The notes under the pieces are model-generated. The model searched no databases. It was not told where the DNA came from and worked only from the letters and a program-made list of their open reading frames with translations. Shown piece after piece: positions 1 to 8,578 of a stretch of 64,000 nucleotides of DNA. Position numbers and translations under genes: made by a program. The DNA is taken from positions 81,829 to 145,828 of the forward strand of contig JAQVCA010000008.1 in assembly GCA_028690035.1 (NCBI GenBank), given 5' to 3'. Source of the DNA: Comamonas sp. Lineage in GTDB: Bacteria; Pseudomonadota; Gammaproteobacteria; Burkholderiales; Burkholderiaceae_C. Positions within the stretch are counted from its first letter, which is position 1; every line of letters begins with the position of its first letter.

Positions 1-392
1 CGCTGCCTGGCAGCAGCGAGCGTCCCTTGCCTTTTCTGGCCTATGGCCCTGGCGCTTACCTGGGGCGCCTGACCGAGCTGATTTTGAAAGAGGCCGGGGT
101 GGCAGTGCATGTGGAGCGCGTGTACGAAAACGACATGGCCGAAGGGCTGAAAGCCATGGCTTTGGAAGGGCACGGAGTGGCCTTTTTGCCCTTCAGTGCC
201 GTGCGCGATGAGTTGGAACAGGGCCGGTTGGTCAGTGCGGCGCCAGTGGGAGGCGCCAGTTTTGCCTTGCCGATGAATTTACACGCCTACCGCGAAAAGT
301 CGGTGGGCAAGGAGCCGCTCAAGCCCGTGACCCAGGCCTTGTGGCGCTTTTTGCAAGAGCAAGCGACGCAGAAAGCCTTGGCGGAGGACTGA
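1..392 (+). CDS. LysR-family transcriptional regulator, C-terminal part (5' end outside window)
   Basis: The frame is open from base 3 with no upstream stop, so the gene starts before the window. The visible 129 or so residues fit the second half of a LysR effector-binding domain: an alpha/beta segment, then EGHGVAFLPFSAV, the typical 'G.Gi..lP' strand and turn near the end of these domains, then a short tail ending ALAED. The DNA-binding half is not visible, so target and inducer cannot be named. It reads toward the gltI-like gene, but more than 100 bases separate them, so an operon is not implied. Family fairly sure, function unknown. Confidence 0.75.
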   Translation, partial: LPGSSERPLPFLAYGPGAYLGRLTELILKEAGVAVHVERVYENDMAEGLKAMALEGHGVAFLPFSAVRDELEQGRLVSAAPVGGASFALPMNLHAYREKSVGKEPLKPVTQALWRFLQEQATQKALAED

Positions 393-497
393 ATTTTTTG
401 CCCTGTTTCAGGGTTAACCCCGGTCTGCGGAGGCCAAGAGGTGCATGCTGGCGAATTACGATGGCTCGCTTCCTCTATCGCATTCAAGGAGACCCTC

Positions 498-1394
498 ATG
501 AAAAAACATTTGCTGGCATTGGCCGTCACCGCTTTGGCTGCAGGTAGCGCGCTGGCGCAGGCCAGTGACACGCTGGCCAAGATCACCGAACGCGGCGCTG
601 TGAACCTGGGCGTGCGCGATTCTTCGGGTCTGGCCTTTACGCTGGGCAATGGCAAATACGTGGGTTTCCATACCGAGATGGCCGAGCGCATCATTGATGA
701 CCTGGGCAAGCAAGTCGGCAAGCCGCTCAAGATCAACTACCAGGTGATTACCTCGCAAAACCGCGTACCGCTGCTGCAAAACGGCACCATCGATTTTGAA
801 TGTGGCTCCACCACCAACAACCGTGCGCGCCAGAAGGATGTGGATTTTGCCGTGACCACCTACGTCGAAGAGGTGCGCATTCTGACCAAGGCCAACTCGG
901 GGATCCAGAGCATTCAAGACTTGAAGGGCAAGACCGTGGCCACCACCACCGGCACCACTTCGGTACAGACCCTGCGCAAGAACAAGCGCGCCGAGGGCTT
1001 GGAGTTCAAGGAAATCATGGGCAAAGACCATGCCGATAGTTTCTTGCTGCTGGAGTCGGGCCGTGCCGATGCGTTTGTGATGGATGGCTCCATCTTGGCG
1101 GCCAATGCGGCCAAGTCCAAGAACCCGACCGACTACAAAATGGTCGGTGAGGTGCTCTCGGTGGAGCCGATTGCCTGCATGTTGCCCAAGGGCGATACCA
1201 AGCTGAAAGAGGCCGTCGATGCCAGCATCAAGCGCCAGATCACCGATGGCTCGCTGGCCAAGCTGTACGACAAATGGTTCATGCAGCCCATTCCCCCCAC
1301 CAACACCAGCCTGAATCTGCCGCTTTCCAAGAGCACCCAGGCCGCCTGGGCCAATCCCAACAACAAGCCCATGGAAGATTACGCGGTCGAGTAA
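498..1394 (+). CDS. gltI: Glutamate/aspartate ABC transporter, periplasmic substrate-binding protein
   Basis: 298 aa, close to E. coli GltI. The start at 498 has AAGGAGA just upstream and gives a clean signal peptide (MKKHLLALAVTALAAGSALA, cut before QAS). The mature part is a family-3 solute-binding protein: NLGVRDSSG near the N-terminus, then the motifs for two periplasmic lobes (CGSTTNNRAR, TTGTTSVQT, DAFVMDG). It would capture an acidic amino acid and deliver it to the GltJK channel. It is the first gene of a four-gene set gltIJKL; a terminator-like hairpin follows it, so it is probably made in excess of the membrane parts. The substrate is inferred from family and gene order. Confidence 0.85.
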   Translation: MKKHLLALAVTALAAGSALAQASDTLAKITERGAVNLGVRDSSGLAFTLGNGKYVGFHTEMAERIIDDLGKQVGKPLKINYQVITSQNRVPLLQNGTIDFECGSTTNNRARQKDVDFAVTTYVEEVRILTKANSGIQSIQDLKGKTVATTTGTTSVQTLRKNKRAEGLEFKEIMGKDHADSFLLLESGRADAFVMDGSILAANAAKSKNPTDYKMVGEVLSVEPIACMLPKGDTKLKEAVDASIKRQITDGSLAKLYDKWFMQPIPPTNTSLNLPLSKSTQAAWANPNNKPMEDYAVE

Positions 1395-1417
1395 CCACGG
1401 GCTGCGTGTGTTGACCG

Positions 1418-1451
1418 GGCCTGTTCGGCATCGCGCTGGAACAGGCCTTTT
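1418..1451 (+). terminator. Hairpin with short T-run between gltI and gltJ (partial terminator)
   Basis: GGCCTGTTC (1418-1426) pairs perfectly with GAACAGGCC (1439-1447) and is followed by TTTT. Such a hairpin between binding-protein and permease genes commonly reduces read-through, or protects the upstream mRNA. The T-run is short, so termination is probably incomplete. Confidence 0.6.
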
Positions 1452-1495
1452 GCGTTGGGAGTGGGCAGCAACCCTGGGCTGCCAAGGAGACATAG

Positions 1496-2248
1496 ATGCT
1501 GAATCTGGACCTGTCGGTTTTTTGCCAAGACACCCTGAGCAACGAAGTGGTGGCCAGCTGCCTGGGCAGCGGCCTGGACCAGACCTATCTGCAGTGGATG
1601 CTGGGCGCCTGGGGCTGGACGGTGGCCGTGTCGCTGAGTGCGCTGGCGCTGGCCTTGGTGCTGGGCTCCATCATCGGCACGATGCGCACCCTGCCCGATC
1701 ACCCCGGGCTGGTGCGTCTGGGCAATGCCTGGGTGGAGTTGTTTCGCAACATTCCGCTGCTGGTGCAGGTGTTCCTGTGGTATTTCGTGCTGCCCAAGGT
1801 GGTGCCTGCGATGCGCGACGTTCCCCCCTTTATTTTGGTGGTGTGCGCGCTGGGCTTTTTCACGTCGGCGCGCGTGGCCGAGCAGGTGCGTTCAGGCATT
1901 CAGGCGCTGTCGCGTGGCCAGCGCTACGCCGGCATGGCCATGGGCTTTACCACGGTGCAGAACTACCGCTACGTGCTGCTGCCCATGGCATACCGCATCA
2001 TCCTGCCGCCACTGACCAGTGAGTCGATGAATATTTTCAAGAACTCATCGGTGGCGTTTGCCGTGTCGATTGCCGAGCTGACGCAATTTGCCATGCAGGC
2101 CGGGGAGGAAACCTCGCGGCTCATCGAGATCTACCTGGGCGTGACAGTGCTGTACGTCATCACCGCCCTGGCCATCAATCGCGTCATGGCCTTTATTGAA
2201 AAGAAAACGCGCATCCCCGGCTTCAGCGCTGCGGGCGGGGGGCACTGA
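1496..2248 (+). CDS. gltJ: Glutamate/aspartate ABC transporter, permease GltJ
   Basis: 250 aa inner-membrane protein of the HisM/GltJ family. After an N-terminal cytoplasmic stretch it has several hydrophobic segments (about residues 40-65, 90-115, 195-225) and the EAA-type loop that contacts the ATPase (ALSRGQRYAGMAMGF...VLLPMAYR). Preceded by AAGGAG five bases or so before the ATG. It forms the translocation pore with GltK, encoded one base after its stop. Family assignment is strong; amino-acid preference is inferred from the gene set. Confidence 0.87.
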   Translation: MLNLDLSVFCQDTLSNEVVASCLGSGLDQTYLQWMLGAWGWTVAVSLSALALALVLGSIIGTMRTLPDHPGLVRLGNAWVELFRNIPLLVQVFLWYFVLPKVVPAMRDVPPFILVVCALGFFTSARVAEQVRSGIQALSRGQRYAGMAMGFTTVQNYRYVLLPMAYRIILPPLTSESMNIFKNSSVAFAVSIAELTQFAMQAGEETSRLIEIYLGVTVLYVITALAINRVMAFIEKKTRIPGFSAAGGGH

Positions 2249-2249
2249 G

Positions 2250-2918
2250 ATGCTGAATCTGGACTTTTCTTTCTACAGCTGGTCGCTGATCAACGACTTT
2301 GTGTTCAAGGGCCTGTACTTCAGCGTCATCTTGACCGTAGTGGCCACGCTGGGCGGCATCTTTTTTGGCACCTTGCTGGCGCTGATGCGCCTGTCGGGCA
2401 AAAAGTGGCTGGATACCCCGGCGGCCATTTACGTCAACGGCATGCGCAGCATCCCGCTGCTCATGGTGCTGCTGTGGTTTTATCTGCTGGTGCCGATGAT
2501 CATCGGGCGGCCCATCGGTGCTGAATACTCGGCGGTGATCACCTTCATTGCTTTTGAGGCGGCGTATTTCTCAGAAATCATGCGCGCCGGTATTCAGTCG
2601 ATTCCGCGCGGCCAGGTGTTTGCGGGCATGGCGCTGGGCATGAGCTATGGCCAGAACATGCGCCTGGTGGTGCTGCCCCAGGCGTTTCGCAACATGCTGC
2701 CGGTGCTGCTGACGCAGACCATCATCTTGTTCCAAGACACGTCGCTGGTGTACATCATCACTGCCTACGACCTGCTCAAGGGCTTTGAGACCGCAGGCAA
2801 AAACTTTGGTCGCCCCGAAGAGGCCTATCTGCTGGCCGCGGTGGTCTATTTTGTGATTTGCTTCTCGCTGTCCTACGTGGTCAAACGTCTGCACCAGAAG
2901 ATCGCCATCATTCGCTGA
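2250..2918 (+). CDS. gltK: Glutamate/aspartate ABC transporter, permease GltK
   Basis: 222 aa. The ATG at 2250 lies one base after the gltJ stop, which fits translational coupling; a longer reading from 2196 would overlap gltJ by 53 bases and is less likely. Hydrophobic segments and the EAA loop ([15 protein letters not shown]...[11 protein letters not shown]) mark it as the second polar-amino-acid permease. Its N-terminus ([11 protein letters not shown]) resembles that of GltJ (MLNLDLSVF), consistent with paralogy. It partners GltJ in the membrane and GltL on the cytoplasmic side. Confidence 0.87.
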   Translation: MLNLDFSFYSWSLINDFVFKGLYFSVILTVVATLGGIFFGTLLALMRLSGKKWLDTPAAIYVNGMRSIPLLMVLLWFYLLVPMIIGRPIGAEYSAVITFIAFEAAYFSEIMRAGIQSIPRGQVFAGMALGMSYGQNMRLVVLPQAFRNMLPVLLTQTIILFQDTSLVYIITAYDLLKGFETAGKNFGRPEEAYLLAAVVYFVICFSLSYVVKRLHQKIAIIR

Positions 2919-2937
2919 GGCACAAAGGATTTTCCCC

Positions 2938-3675
2938 ATGATCGAACTGAAAAACATCTCCAAGTGGTACGGCAGCTTTCAGGTGCTCAACGACTGCTCC
3001 ACCAGCATCCAAAAAGGCGAAGTGGTGGTGGTGTGCGGGCCATCGGGTTCTGGCAAATCCACGCTGATCAAAACCATCAACGCGCTGGAGCCGATCCAAA
3101 AAGGTGAAATCTGGGTCAACGGCACCCCGGTGCACGATCCCAAGACCGATTTGCCACGCCTGCGCAGCCAGGTGGGCATGGTGTTCCAGCACTTTGAGCT
3201 GTTCCCGCACCTGACCGTGACCGAGAACCTGACCATCGCCCAGATCAAGGTGCTCGGGCGCAATCCCAGCGATGCCAAGATCCATGGCCTGAAGTACCTG
3301 GAGCGCGTGGGTTTGCTGGCGCACAAGGACAAGTTCCCCGGCCAGCTTTCGGGTGGCCAGCAGCAGCGCGTAGCGATTGCGCGGGCGTTGTCTATGGACC
3401 CCATCGTGATGCTGTTTGATGAGCCCACCTCGGCGCTGGATCCGGAAATGGTCGGTGAAGTGCTGGATGTGATGGTGGGCTTGGCACAAGAAGGCATGAC
3501 CATGATGTGTGTGACCCACGAGATGGGCTTTGCCAAGAAGGTGGCCAGCCGCGTGATCTTTATGGATGTGGGCGGCAAGATGCTGGAGGACTGCACCAAA
3601 GCCGACTTCTTTGGCAAGCCCGAAGAGCGCCAGCCCCGCACCAAGGATTTCCTCAGCAAGATTTTGCAACATTAA
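2938..3675 (+). CDS. gltL: Glutamate/aspartate ABC transporter, ATP-binding protein
   Basis: 245 aa, the usual length for a GlnQ/GltL ATPase. Walker A is GPSGSGKST (residues 34-42), the Q-loop is [13 protein letters not shown], the signature is [15 protein letters not shown], Walker B is [14 protein letters not shown] and the switch His lies in [10 protein letters not shown]. It powers import through GltJK. ATG at 2938 has AAAGGA upstream. It is the last gene of the operon and is followed by a nested inverted repeat that may end the transcript. Confidence 0.9.
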   Translation: MIELKNISKWYGSFQVLNDCSTSIQKGEVVVVCGPSGSGKSTLIKTINALEPIQKGEIWVNGTPVHDPKTDLPRLRSQVGMVFQHFELFPHLTVTENLTIAQIKVLGRNPSDAKIHGLKYLERVGLLAHKDKFPGQLSGGQQQRVAIARALSMDPIVMLFDEPTSALDPEMVGEVLDVMVGLAQEGMTMMCVTHEMGFAKKVASRVIFMDVGGKMLEDCTKADFFGKPEERQPRTKDFLSKILQH

Positions 3676-3770
3676 AATTAGTAGCTGTAGGCGCTTTATA
3701 GATAAGGGTTTCAGGTATAAAAGTATCTGAAACCCTTTATTTTTGAACGGTAAAAGCTACTTTTTTAAAG
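3676..3770. repeat. Nested palindromic repeat, copy 1 (after gltL)
   Basis: Outer arms: GTAGCTGTAGGCGCTTT near the left end, AAAGCTACTTTTTT near the right. Inner arms: AAGGGTTTCAG (3704-3714) and CTGAAACCCTT (3727-3737), an 11-bp perfect stem. This is the same architecture as the copies at about 20667, 41100, 53165 and 61765: AGCT-containing outer arms, a TTTCAG/CTGAAA inner stem and AT-rich flanks. It probably also acts as the 3' end of the glt transcript. Confidence 0.8.
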
Positions 3771-3813
3771 CATTGCCGACACACTCACGTGCCGGTCGAT
3801 AGGCTGCAGGCAT

Positions 3814-3840
3814 AAAAAAACCAGCCCCGCAGGGCTGGTC
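3814..3840 (-). terminator. Rho-independent terminator of the first porin gene
   Basis: ACCAGCCC (3820-3827) pairs with GGGCTGGT (3832-3839). The A-run at 3814-3820 becomes the T-run on the minus strand. It lies 40 bases past the stop of the porin ending at 3881. Confidence 0.85.
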
Positions 3841-3880
3841 TGGTGCGTTTCAAGCAAGCCGGGTCAAGCCCAGCATGGCA

Positions 3881-4933
3881 TTAGAAAGCGTGGCGCACAC
3901 CAACTTGCAGACCGTGCTGGCTGCCGTTGGCCTTCAGGTTGTTCTTAGCAAAATCGCTGTTCAGGGTCAGACCCATGTTGGCGCCATTGCTGTCTTTGTT
4001 TTTCAGGTAAGCGTAGGTGCCGTACAGAGCGGTACGCTTGGACAGGTTGTGCACGTAGCCCAGGCTCAGCTGGTTGGCCTTCAGGGTTTCGCTACCAACC
4101 ACGTTGTCGCTCAGACGGTAGTGGTTGTAGGCAGCGCGCACTTCACCAGCGGCACCCACGGGAGCGGTCACGCCCAGACCAAAGGTCTTGAACTTCTCGT
4201 CGTTCTGGGTGACTTTGGAGTCTTTGTAGAAAGCCAGCACTTTGGCCACGCCAAAGTTGTAGGCGCCGCCCAGTTGCCAGGTTTTCAGGTCATTGGCAAC
4301 CACCGCACCGTTCAAGGTGTTGCTGTTCAGACGGTCGTAGGCAGCGGCCAAGCTCAGGGGGCCGTTGTCGTAGGTGGCAGCCAGACCGAAGTAACGGCTG
4401 TCGCGTGCTTTTTCTTGCTCACCAAAGCCGTAGTCCACGCCGACTTTGAAGCCCGAGTAGTTGGCGGTGGTGAAAGAAACGGTGTTGCCAGGACGGATGG
4501 CAGCGCTGTAGTCTTCGCTCCAAGCGCGGCTACCGCCAATGCCGGTGTCGGCAAAGGCGTCGTAGCGGTTCATGGCCACGTACGAGCTGTTTTGCATCTT
4601 GCCCAGACGCACGGTACCAAAGGCGCCTTCTAGGCCGATGGTCGACGTGCGGTTGAAAGCCAGCGTGCCGCCTTGCTTGCCGGCGCCAGTGTCTGCAGCA
4701 AAGCCAGCTTCCAGGTTGAAGGTGGCTTTCAGGCCGTTGCCCAGGTCTTCAGTACCACGGAAGCCCAGACGGTTTTTGACGTTGCCGCCTTCTTCGGTCA
4801 GGCCGTACAGGTTTTCAGCGCCATTCACATAGGCGATACCAGTGTCGATAACACCGTACAGGGTGACAGAGGATTGGGCCATGGCGGCGCCAGAAGCGGC
4901 CAGGGCAGCCAGTGCGAGCAGGGATTTTTTCAT
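3881..4933 (-). CDS. Outer-membrane porin (Gram-negative general porin family), paralog 1
   Basis: 350 aa. The start at 4933 is chosen because it has GGAG six or so bases upstream and gives a typical signal peptide (MKKSLLALAALAASGAAMAQ) followed by SSVTLYGVIDTG, the conserved first beta-strand of betaproteobacterial porins. The chain is rich in alternating polar/hydrophobic strands and ends GLQVGVRHAF, with the terminal Phe recognised by the BAM machinery. It should form a trimeric 16-stranded pore in the outer membrane. It is followed (transcriptionally) by a strong terminator and preceded by a very similar porin at 5361-6416. Ion selectivity cannot be read from the sequence. Confidence 0.9.
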   Translation of the reverse strand: MKKSLLALAALAASGAAMAQSSVTLYGVIDTGIAYVNGAENLYGLTEEGGNVKNRLGFRGTEDLGNGLKATFNLEAGFAADTGAGKQGGTLAFNRTSTIGLEGAFGTVRLGKMQNSSYVAMNRYDAFADTGIGGSRAWSEDYSAAIRPGNTVSFTTANYSGFKVGVDYGFGEQEKARDSRYFGLAATYDNGPLSLAAAYDRLNSNTLNGAVVANDLKTWQLGGAYNFGVAKVLAFYKDSKVTQNDEKFKTFGLGVTAPVGAAGEVRAAYNHYRLSDNVVGSETLKANQLSLGYVHNLSKRTALYGTYAYLKNKDSNGANMGLTLNSDFAKNNLKANGSQHGLQVGVRHAF

Positions 4934-5000
4934 TGCAATTACTCCAAGGTTGACAGAGGGCGCGTCAGGAAGTGCTACCAAAGACAGCCTGCACCGACCA

Positions 5001-5060
5001 CGCCGACCTCCTTTACGGGAAGGTAGGCGCTATTGCACCAGAGAACCATCACGCCAGCAA
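5001..5060 (-). promoter_or_regulatory. Promoter and conserved leader of porin paralog 1
   Basis: Read on the minus strand: -35 TTGCTG (5055-5060), 17-bp spacer, -10 TGCAAT (5032-5037), then a leader element CTTCCCGTAAAGGAGGTCGG (5003-5022). The second porin has the same layout with TTGCTT, 17 bp, TGGAAT and CTTCCCGCACAGGAGGTTGG. Conservation between paralogs supports both promoter and leader. Confidence 0.55.
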
Positions 5061-5324
5061 AGAAAAGACTCTTTGCAGGGGCCTAGTTGTCCTGTTTTTG
5101 TTGCGTCACCGCAACATTCTGCGGAAAACTCCCGCAAACCTGGGTGCGATTGTCAATATGGTATTCCCGCATGCGCTCCGGCATTTGAGCCGTTTCACCG
5201 GCGCAGACAGCCTTGCTCTAGGCTGTTGGCTGGAGTCAATGCGTGTAGAGGATAGGGGTACGGCTCTCGTTTTTTCCGTTACCGGGCGGGAGCCGCACCT
5301 AGGCGCATCCACGCTGCGCCTTAA

Positions 5325-5360
5325 GTTGGCTGGGTGGTGCAAAGTCCACCCAAGACCAAC
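5325..5360 (-). terminator. Hairpin after porin paralog 2
   Basis: GTTGG..GGGTGG pairs with CCACCC..CCAAC directly after the stop of the porin at 5361. There is no long T-run, so it may stabilise the 3' end or terminate only weakly. Confidence 0.45.
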
Positions 5361-6416
5361 TTAGAAAGCGTGACGCACACCCAGTTGCAGGCCGTGTTGC
5401 TTTTCGCCGTCCTTCAGGCCAGCACCAGCCATAGCGCCGTTCAGCTGGAATGCCAAGCCGTCCTTGTTCTTGATGTACGAGTAGGTGCTGTACAGAGCCG
5501 TGCGCTTGGACAGGTTGTGTACATAGCCCAGGCTCAGCTGGTTGGCCTTACCGAGGTTGTCAGACATTTTGTAGTTGTTGAACGAAGCTTTCACTTCGCC
5601 AGCGGCACCCACAGGAGCGCTCACGCCCAGACCAAAAGTCTTGAATTTGACATCGGGGAACAGCGCAGCGTTCAGGCCAGCGGCTTGGTATTTGCTGTGC
5701 TTGTAGAAAGCCATCAGCTTGGCTACGCCAAAGTTGTAGGCACCACCCAGCTGCCAAGTGATCTGGTCTTCAGCGGTCGTGGTGCTGTCCACGGTGTTGC
5801 CGTTCAGGCGGTCGTAGCCGGCACCCAGGCTCAGGGGGCCGTTGTCGTAGGTGGCGCCCAGGCCAAAGTAGCGGTTGTCGCCAGCACGTTTCTGTTCGCC
5901 AAAACCGTATTCAGCACCGAACTTGAAGCCGCTGAAGTTGGGGCTGGTGTAGGAGATAGCGTTCTCAGTACGAGGGGCATAGCCTGTTTGAGGGATGTTC
6001 CAAGCCAGCGAAGCGCCGATACCGGTGTCACCGAAAGCATCGTAGCGGCCGACAGCCAGGTAGGAAGTGGTCAGCATGCGACCCAGGCGCACGGAGCCGA
6101 AGCCACCTTCCAGGCCCACGGTCGAGGTGCGGCGGAAAGCCATGCCCGAGCCGGTGAAGTAGTCGGTGCCATCGTCCACGCCCATGCCAGCTTCCAGGTT
6201 GAAGGTGGCTTTCAGGCCATTGCCCAGGTCTTCCACGCCGCGGAAGCCCAGACGGCTGTTCACGTTACCACCCACGTGGGTCATGCCGTAAACGGATTCT
6301 TCACCTTTGCTGTAGGTCAGGCCGGTATCCAGCACGCCATACAGGGTCACGGAAGATTGGGCCATGGCCACGCCGGAAGCAGCCAGAGCAGCCAGGGCGA
6401 TCAGGGATTTTTTCAT
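5361..6416 (-). CDS. Outer-membrane porin (Gram-negative general porin family), paralog 2
   Basis: 351 aa. The start at 6416 gives signal peptide MKKSLIALAALAASGVAMAQ and mature start SSVTLYGVLDTG; GGAG precedes the ATG and the bases just before it (GGAGTAATTGCAATG) are identical in the first porin. The C-terminus is GLQLGVRHAF. Strand order and many motifs (LGFRGVEDLGNGLKATFNLE, SLGYVHNLSKRTALYSTY) match the neighbour, so the pair arose by tandem duplication. The loops differ most, as expected for surface-exposed parts. It likely has a separate promoter and can be expressed independently of its twin. Confidence 0.9.
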   Translation of the reverse strand: MKKSLIALAALAASGVAMAQSSVTLYGVLDTGLTYSKGEESVYGMTHVGGNVNSRLGFRGVEDLGNGLKATFNLEAGMGVDDGTDYFTGSGMAFRRTSTVGLEGGFGSVRLGRMLTTSYLAVGRYDAFGDTGIGASLAWNIPQTGYAPRTENAISYTSPNFSGFKFGAEYGFGEQKRAGDNRYFGLGATYDNGPLSLGAGYDRLNGNTVDSTTTAEDQITWQLGGAYNFGVAKLMAFYKHSKYQAAGLNAALFPDVKFKTFGLGVSAPVGAAGEVKASFNNYKMSDNLGKANQLSLGYVHNLSKRTALYSTYSYIKNKDGLAFQLNGAMAGAGLKDGEKQHGLQLGVRHAF

Positions 6417-6481
6417 TGCAATTACTCCAGAGTTGATAGAGGGCGCAGCAAAAGCCGTCAGCAAAACCGCCGGTACGGAGC

Positions 6482-6541
6482 GCGCCAACCTCCTGTGCGG
6501 GAAGCTGGAGTGATTCCATCAGAGAGTGATGTTGCAAGCAA
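6482..6541 (-). promoter_or_regulatory. Promoter and conserved leader of porin paralog 2
   Basis: Minus strand: -35 TTGCTT (6536-6541), 17-bp spacer, -10 TGGAAT (6513-6518), then CTTCCCGCACAGGAGGTTGG around 6484-6503. Matches the element ahead of paralog 1 in spacing and sequence. The GGAGGT in the leader lies about 70 bases before the start codon, so it is not the ribosome-binding site used for the porin. Confidence 0.55.
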
Positions 6542-6621
6542 ATGAAATGGCCCTCAAAAGGGCCAAAATCATGGGTCTGCGTTGTGCTGTTGCAACAATG
6601 TCGCTGCAGCGTCAAAGAGCT

Positions 6622-7803
6622 TTAAGGGTATGCCCTAATGGCTGCGGCCAGGGCGGCAATGCCTTGTGCAATTTGCTCTGGCGAGACGGTGACGTAAGAC
6701 AGACGCAGGCAATTGCGCTGTGGGTTGTTGGGGAAAAATGGTGCGCCTGGGACAAAGGCCATGCCGCGCTCCACAGCCAGGGGTAGAAGCTTTTCCGCGT
6801 CCATGCCCTCGGGCAGTTGCACCCACAGGAACATGCCACCGACAGGGCGCGTCCAAGTGACGTTCAGACCGGCCATTTCCTTTTCCAGCGCTGCCAGCAT
6901 GACATCGCGCTGGTTTTTGTAGAGGGTGCGGATGGTGGGGATGTGCTTTGGCAGAAAACCGTCTTTCATCACCTCAGCCACCAGGCGCTGGTTGAAACTG
7001 GGGGTGTGCAGGTCGGCCGCTTGTTTGGCCTGTACCAGTTTGCCGTACACCGATTTGGGCGCCACTACAAAGCCTAGGCGCAGGCCGGGAGCGAGTACCT
7101 TGGAGAACGAACCCATGTAGAACACGCCTTCCGGGTTGCGCGCAGCCAAGGGTAGGGGCGATTCGCCCTCAAAGCGCAGATCGCCGTAGGGGTTGTCCTC
7201 CAGCAAGGGGATGTCCAACTCGCGCGCTTTATCTACCAACGCTTGGCGGCGCGCTTCGCTCATGGTGCGACCCGTGGGGTTTTGGAAGTTGGGTAGCACG
7301 TAGGCAAAGCGTGCTTTGCTGGCACCCGTACCTACTTTGGCAGCAAAGTCATCGACCATCATGCCCTCATCGTCGCTGGCCACGCCGACGGGTTCGGGCT
7401 CCATCGGTGCGAAGGCCTGCAATGCGCCCAGATAGGTGGGGCGCTCCACCAGCACGCGGCTGCCCTTGTCCAAGAATATTTTGCCGATCAGATCCAGTGC
7501 CTGCTGGGAACCGCTCACGATGAGCACCTGCTCCGGGTCAACCTGCCAGGGCAGAAAATCGGCCACGGCCTGACGCAGCGCAGGCAGCCCTTCGGTGGTG
7601 GAGTATTGCAGTGCAGCTGCGCCATCGCGCTGCAGCACCGTTTGGCAAGCTGTTTCAAAGGCGCCGATGGGGAAGGTCAGCGGCGATGGCAGGCCGCCGG
7701 CCATGCTGATGATGCCCGGGCGGTCGGTGAGTTTGAGGATTTCGCGGATGGCCGACGAATTCATCTTGGCAGCGCGCGCTGCCAGGGTCCATTGGGTGCT
7801 CAT
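6622..7803 (-). CDS. PLP-dependent aminotransferase, fold type I (2-aminoadipate/kynurenine aminotransferase-like)
   Basis: 393 aa. I start it at 7803 (MSTQWTLAARA), where the family N-terminus begins; the longer frame adds 82 residues with no family features. Visible: SMAGGLPS and LQYSTTEGLPALR (substrate and cofactor region), YVLPNFQNPTGRTMS, DNPYGDLRF, and the cofactor-binding Lys in GSFSKVLAPGLRLGF (about residue 235). It lacks the N-terminal winged-helix domain of MocR regulators, so it is an enzyme. This subgroup includes LysN and KAT II enzymes acting on alpha-amino acids; the exact substrate cannot be told. It diverges from the rhodanese gene. Confidence 0.8.
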   Translation of the reverse strand: MSTQWTLAARAAKMNSSAIREILKLTDRPGIISMAGGLPSPLTFPIGAFETACQTVLQRDGAAALQYSTTEGLPALRQAVADFLPWQVDPEQVLIVSGSQQALDLIGKIFLDKGSRVLVERPTYLGALQAFAPMEPEPVGVASDDEGMMVDDFAAKVGTGASKARFAYVLPNFQNPTGRTMSEARRQALVDKARELDIPLLEDNPYGDLRFEGESPLPLAARNPEGVFYMGSFSKVLAPGLRLGFVVAPKSVYGKLVQAKQAADLHTPSFNQRLVAEVMKDGFLPKHIPTIRTLYKNQRDVMLAALEKEMAGLNVTWTRPVGGMFLWVQLPEGMDAEKLLPLAVERGMAFVPGAPFFPNNPQRNCLRLSYVTVSPEQIAQGIAALAAAIRAYP

Positions 7804-8030
7804 GGTGAAAGGTCTCGCAGTTGGGGCCGGGCATCTTCCCGGCAGGGCTTTGACAAATATGCAGCAATTTGACCATAGCCCACACCCGTTCTGTGCCAGA
7901 CCAGTGCACATGCATACAGTGGTAGTGCGGTACACCCAGGGTATGGCTCGTGGTTCAGAATCACGCGCTACGACAGCCCTATTGGCAGGGTCTATATGTT
8001 TTGCATCACCACAGAAAGGTAGCCGGTTGT

Positions 8031-8495
8031 ATGTCTGCTGCAATGTCAACCTCAGAGTCCCAGGATTTCTCTAACCGCTCAGGGCTTGCGCCCGAAGTTC
8101 GTCCGGCCAGTGGTTACGCGGGGGACATTTCTCCCGCGCTGGCTTGGCAATGGGTGCAGGCGGGCGGCGCTGTGCTGGTCGATGTGCGCACGGATGCCGA
8201 GCGCGCCTGGGTTGGGCAAGTTCCGGGGGCGGCGGCGGTGGCTTGGAAGCAATGGCCCGGCATGTTGCCCAATCCCGACTTCGATGCCCAGCTGCGCGCT
8301 GCGGTGCCTGCAGGCCACAAAGTCTTGCTGCTGTGCCGCAGTGGGGTACGCTCGGTGGTTGCCGCCCAGCAGGCGACGGCGCTGGGGCTGGAGGCGTACA
8401 ACATCCTAGAAGGCTTTGAGGGCGAGTTGGACGCCAATGGCCAGCGTGGCCATTTGAATGGCTGGCGTATGCGTGGCCTGCCCTGGTACCAGTAA
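8031..8495 (+). CDS. Rhodanese-like domain protein
   Basis: 154 aa from ATG 8031 (AGAAAGG upstream; ATG 8043 is an alternative). A single rhodanese fold: VLVDVRTDAERAWVGQVPGA, then the catalytic loop LLCRSGVRS with Cys about 102, and a C-terminal ALGLEAYNILEGFEGELD, typical of small sulfurtransferases. It probably moves sulfane sulfur to an acceptor such as cyanide or a thiol; the partner is unknown. Cytoplasmic, with no signal peptide. It diverges from the aminotransferase over a 227-bp gap and is followed by a terminator that belongs to the opposite strand. Confidence 0.82.
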   Translation: MSAAMSTSESQDFSNRSGLAPEVRPASGYAGDISPALAWQWVQAGGAVLVDVRTDAERAWVGQVPGAAAVAWKQWPGMLPNPDFDAQLRAAVPAGHKVLLLCRSGVRSVVAAQQATALGLEAYNILEGFEGELDANGQRGHLNGWRMRGLPWYQ

Positions 8496-8523
8496 GACCC
8501 GCACCCACTCAGCAAAAAAGAAG

Positions 8524-8546
8524 AAAAAAAGCCCCGCATGCGGGGC
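8524..8546 (-). terminator. Terminator of the BON/LysM gene
   Basis: GCCCCGCA/TGCGGGGC (8531-8546) is a perfect palindrome with an A-run at 8524-8530, giving a T-run on the minus strand. It lies 33 bases past the stop of the BON/LysM gene. Confidence 0.8.
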
Positions 8547-8578
8547 TGGCTGATGTGCGCAGCAATGCAGTGCTGGAC

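Larger units (their letters stand above)
4934..5360. other. 427-bp gene-free stretch between the two porins
   Basis: Nearest the downstream porin (minus strand) this stretch holds a leader and promoter (see 5001-5060). At the far end is a hairpin that may end the upstream porin transcript (5325-5360). Between about 5070 and 5320 I see no convincing gene; short open frames there have no ribosome-binding sites or family features. Confidence 0.6.

Noticed and set aside
401..413. CCCTGTTTCAGGG as terminator of the LysR gene
   Set aside because: The stem is short and no T-run follows.
5334..6545. A 403-codon open frame opposite porin paralog 2 (and a similar one opposite paralog 1)
   Set aside because: Mirror of the porin codon bias; no ribosome-binding site and no recognisable domain.
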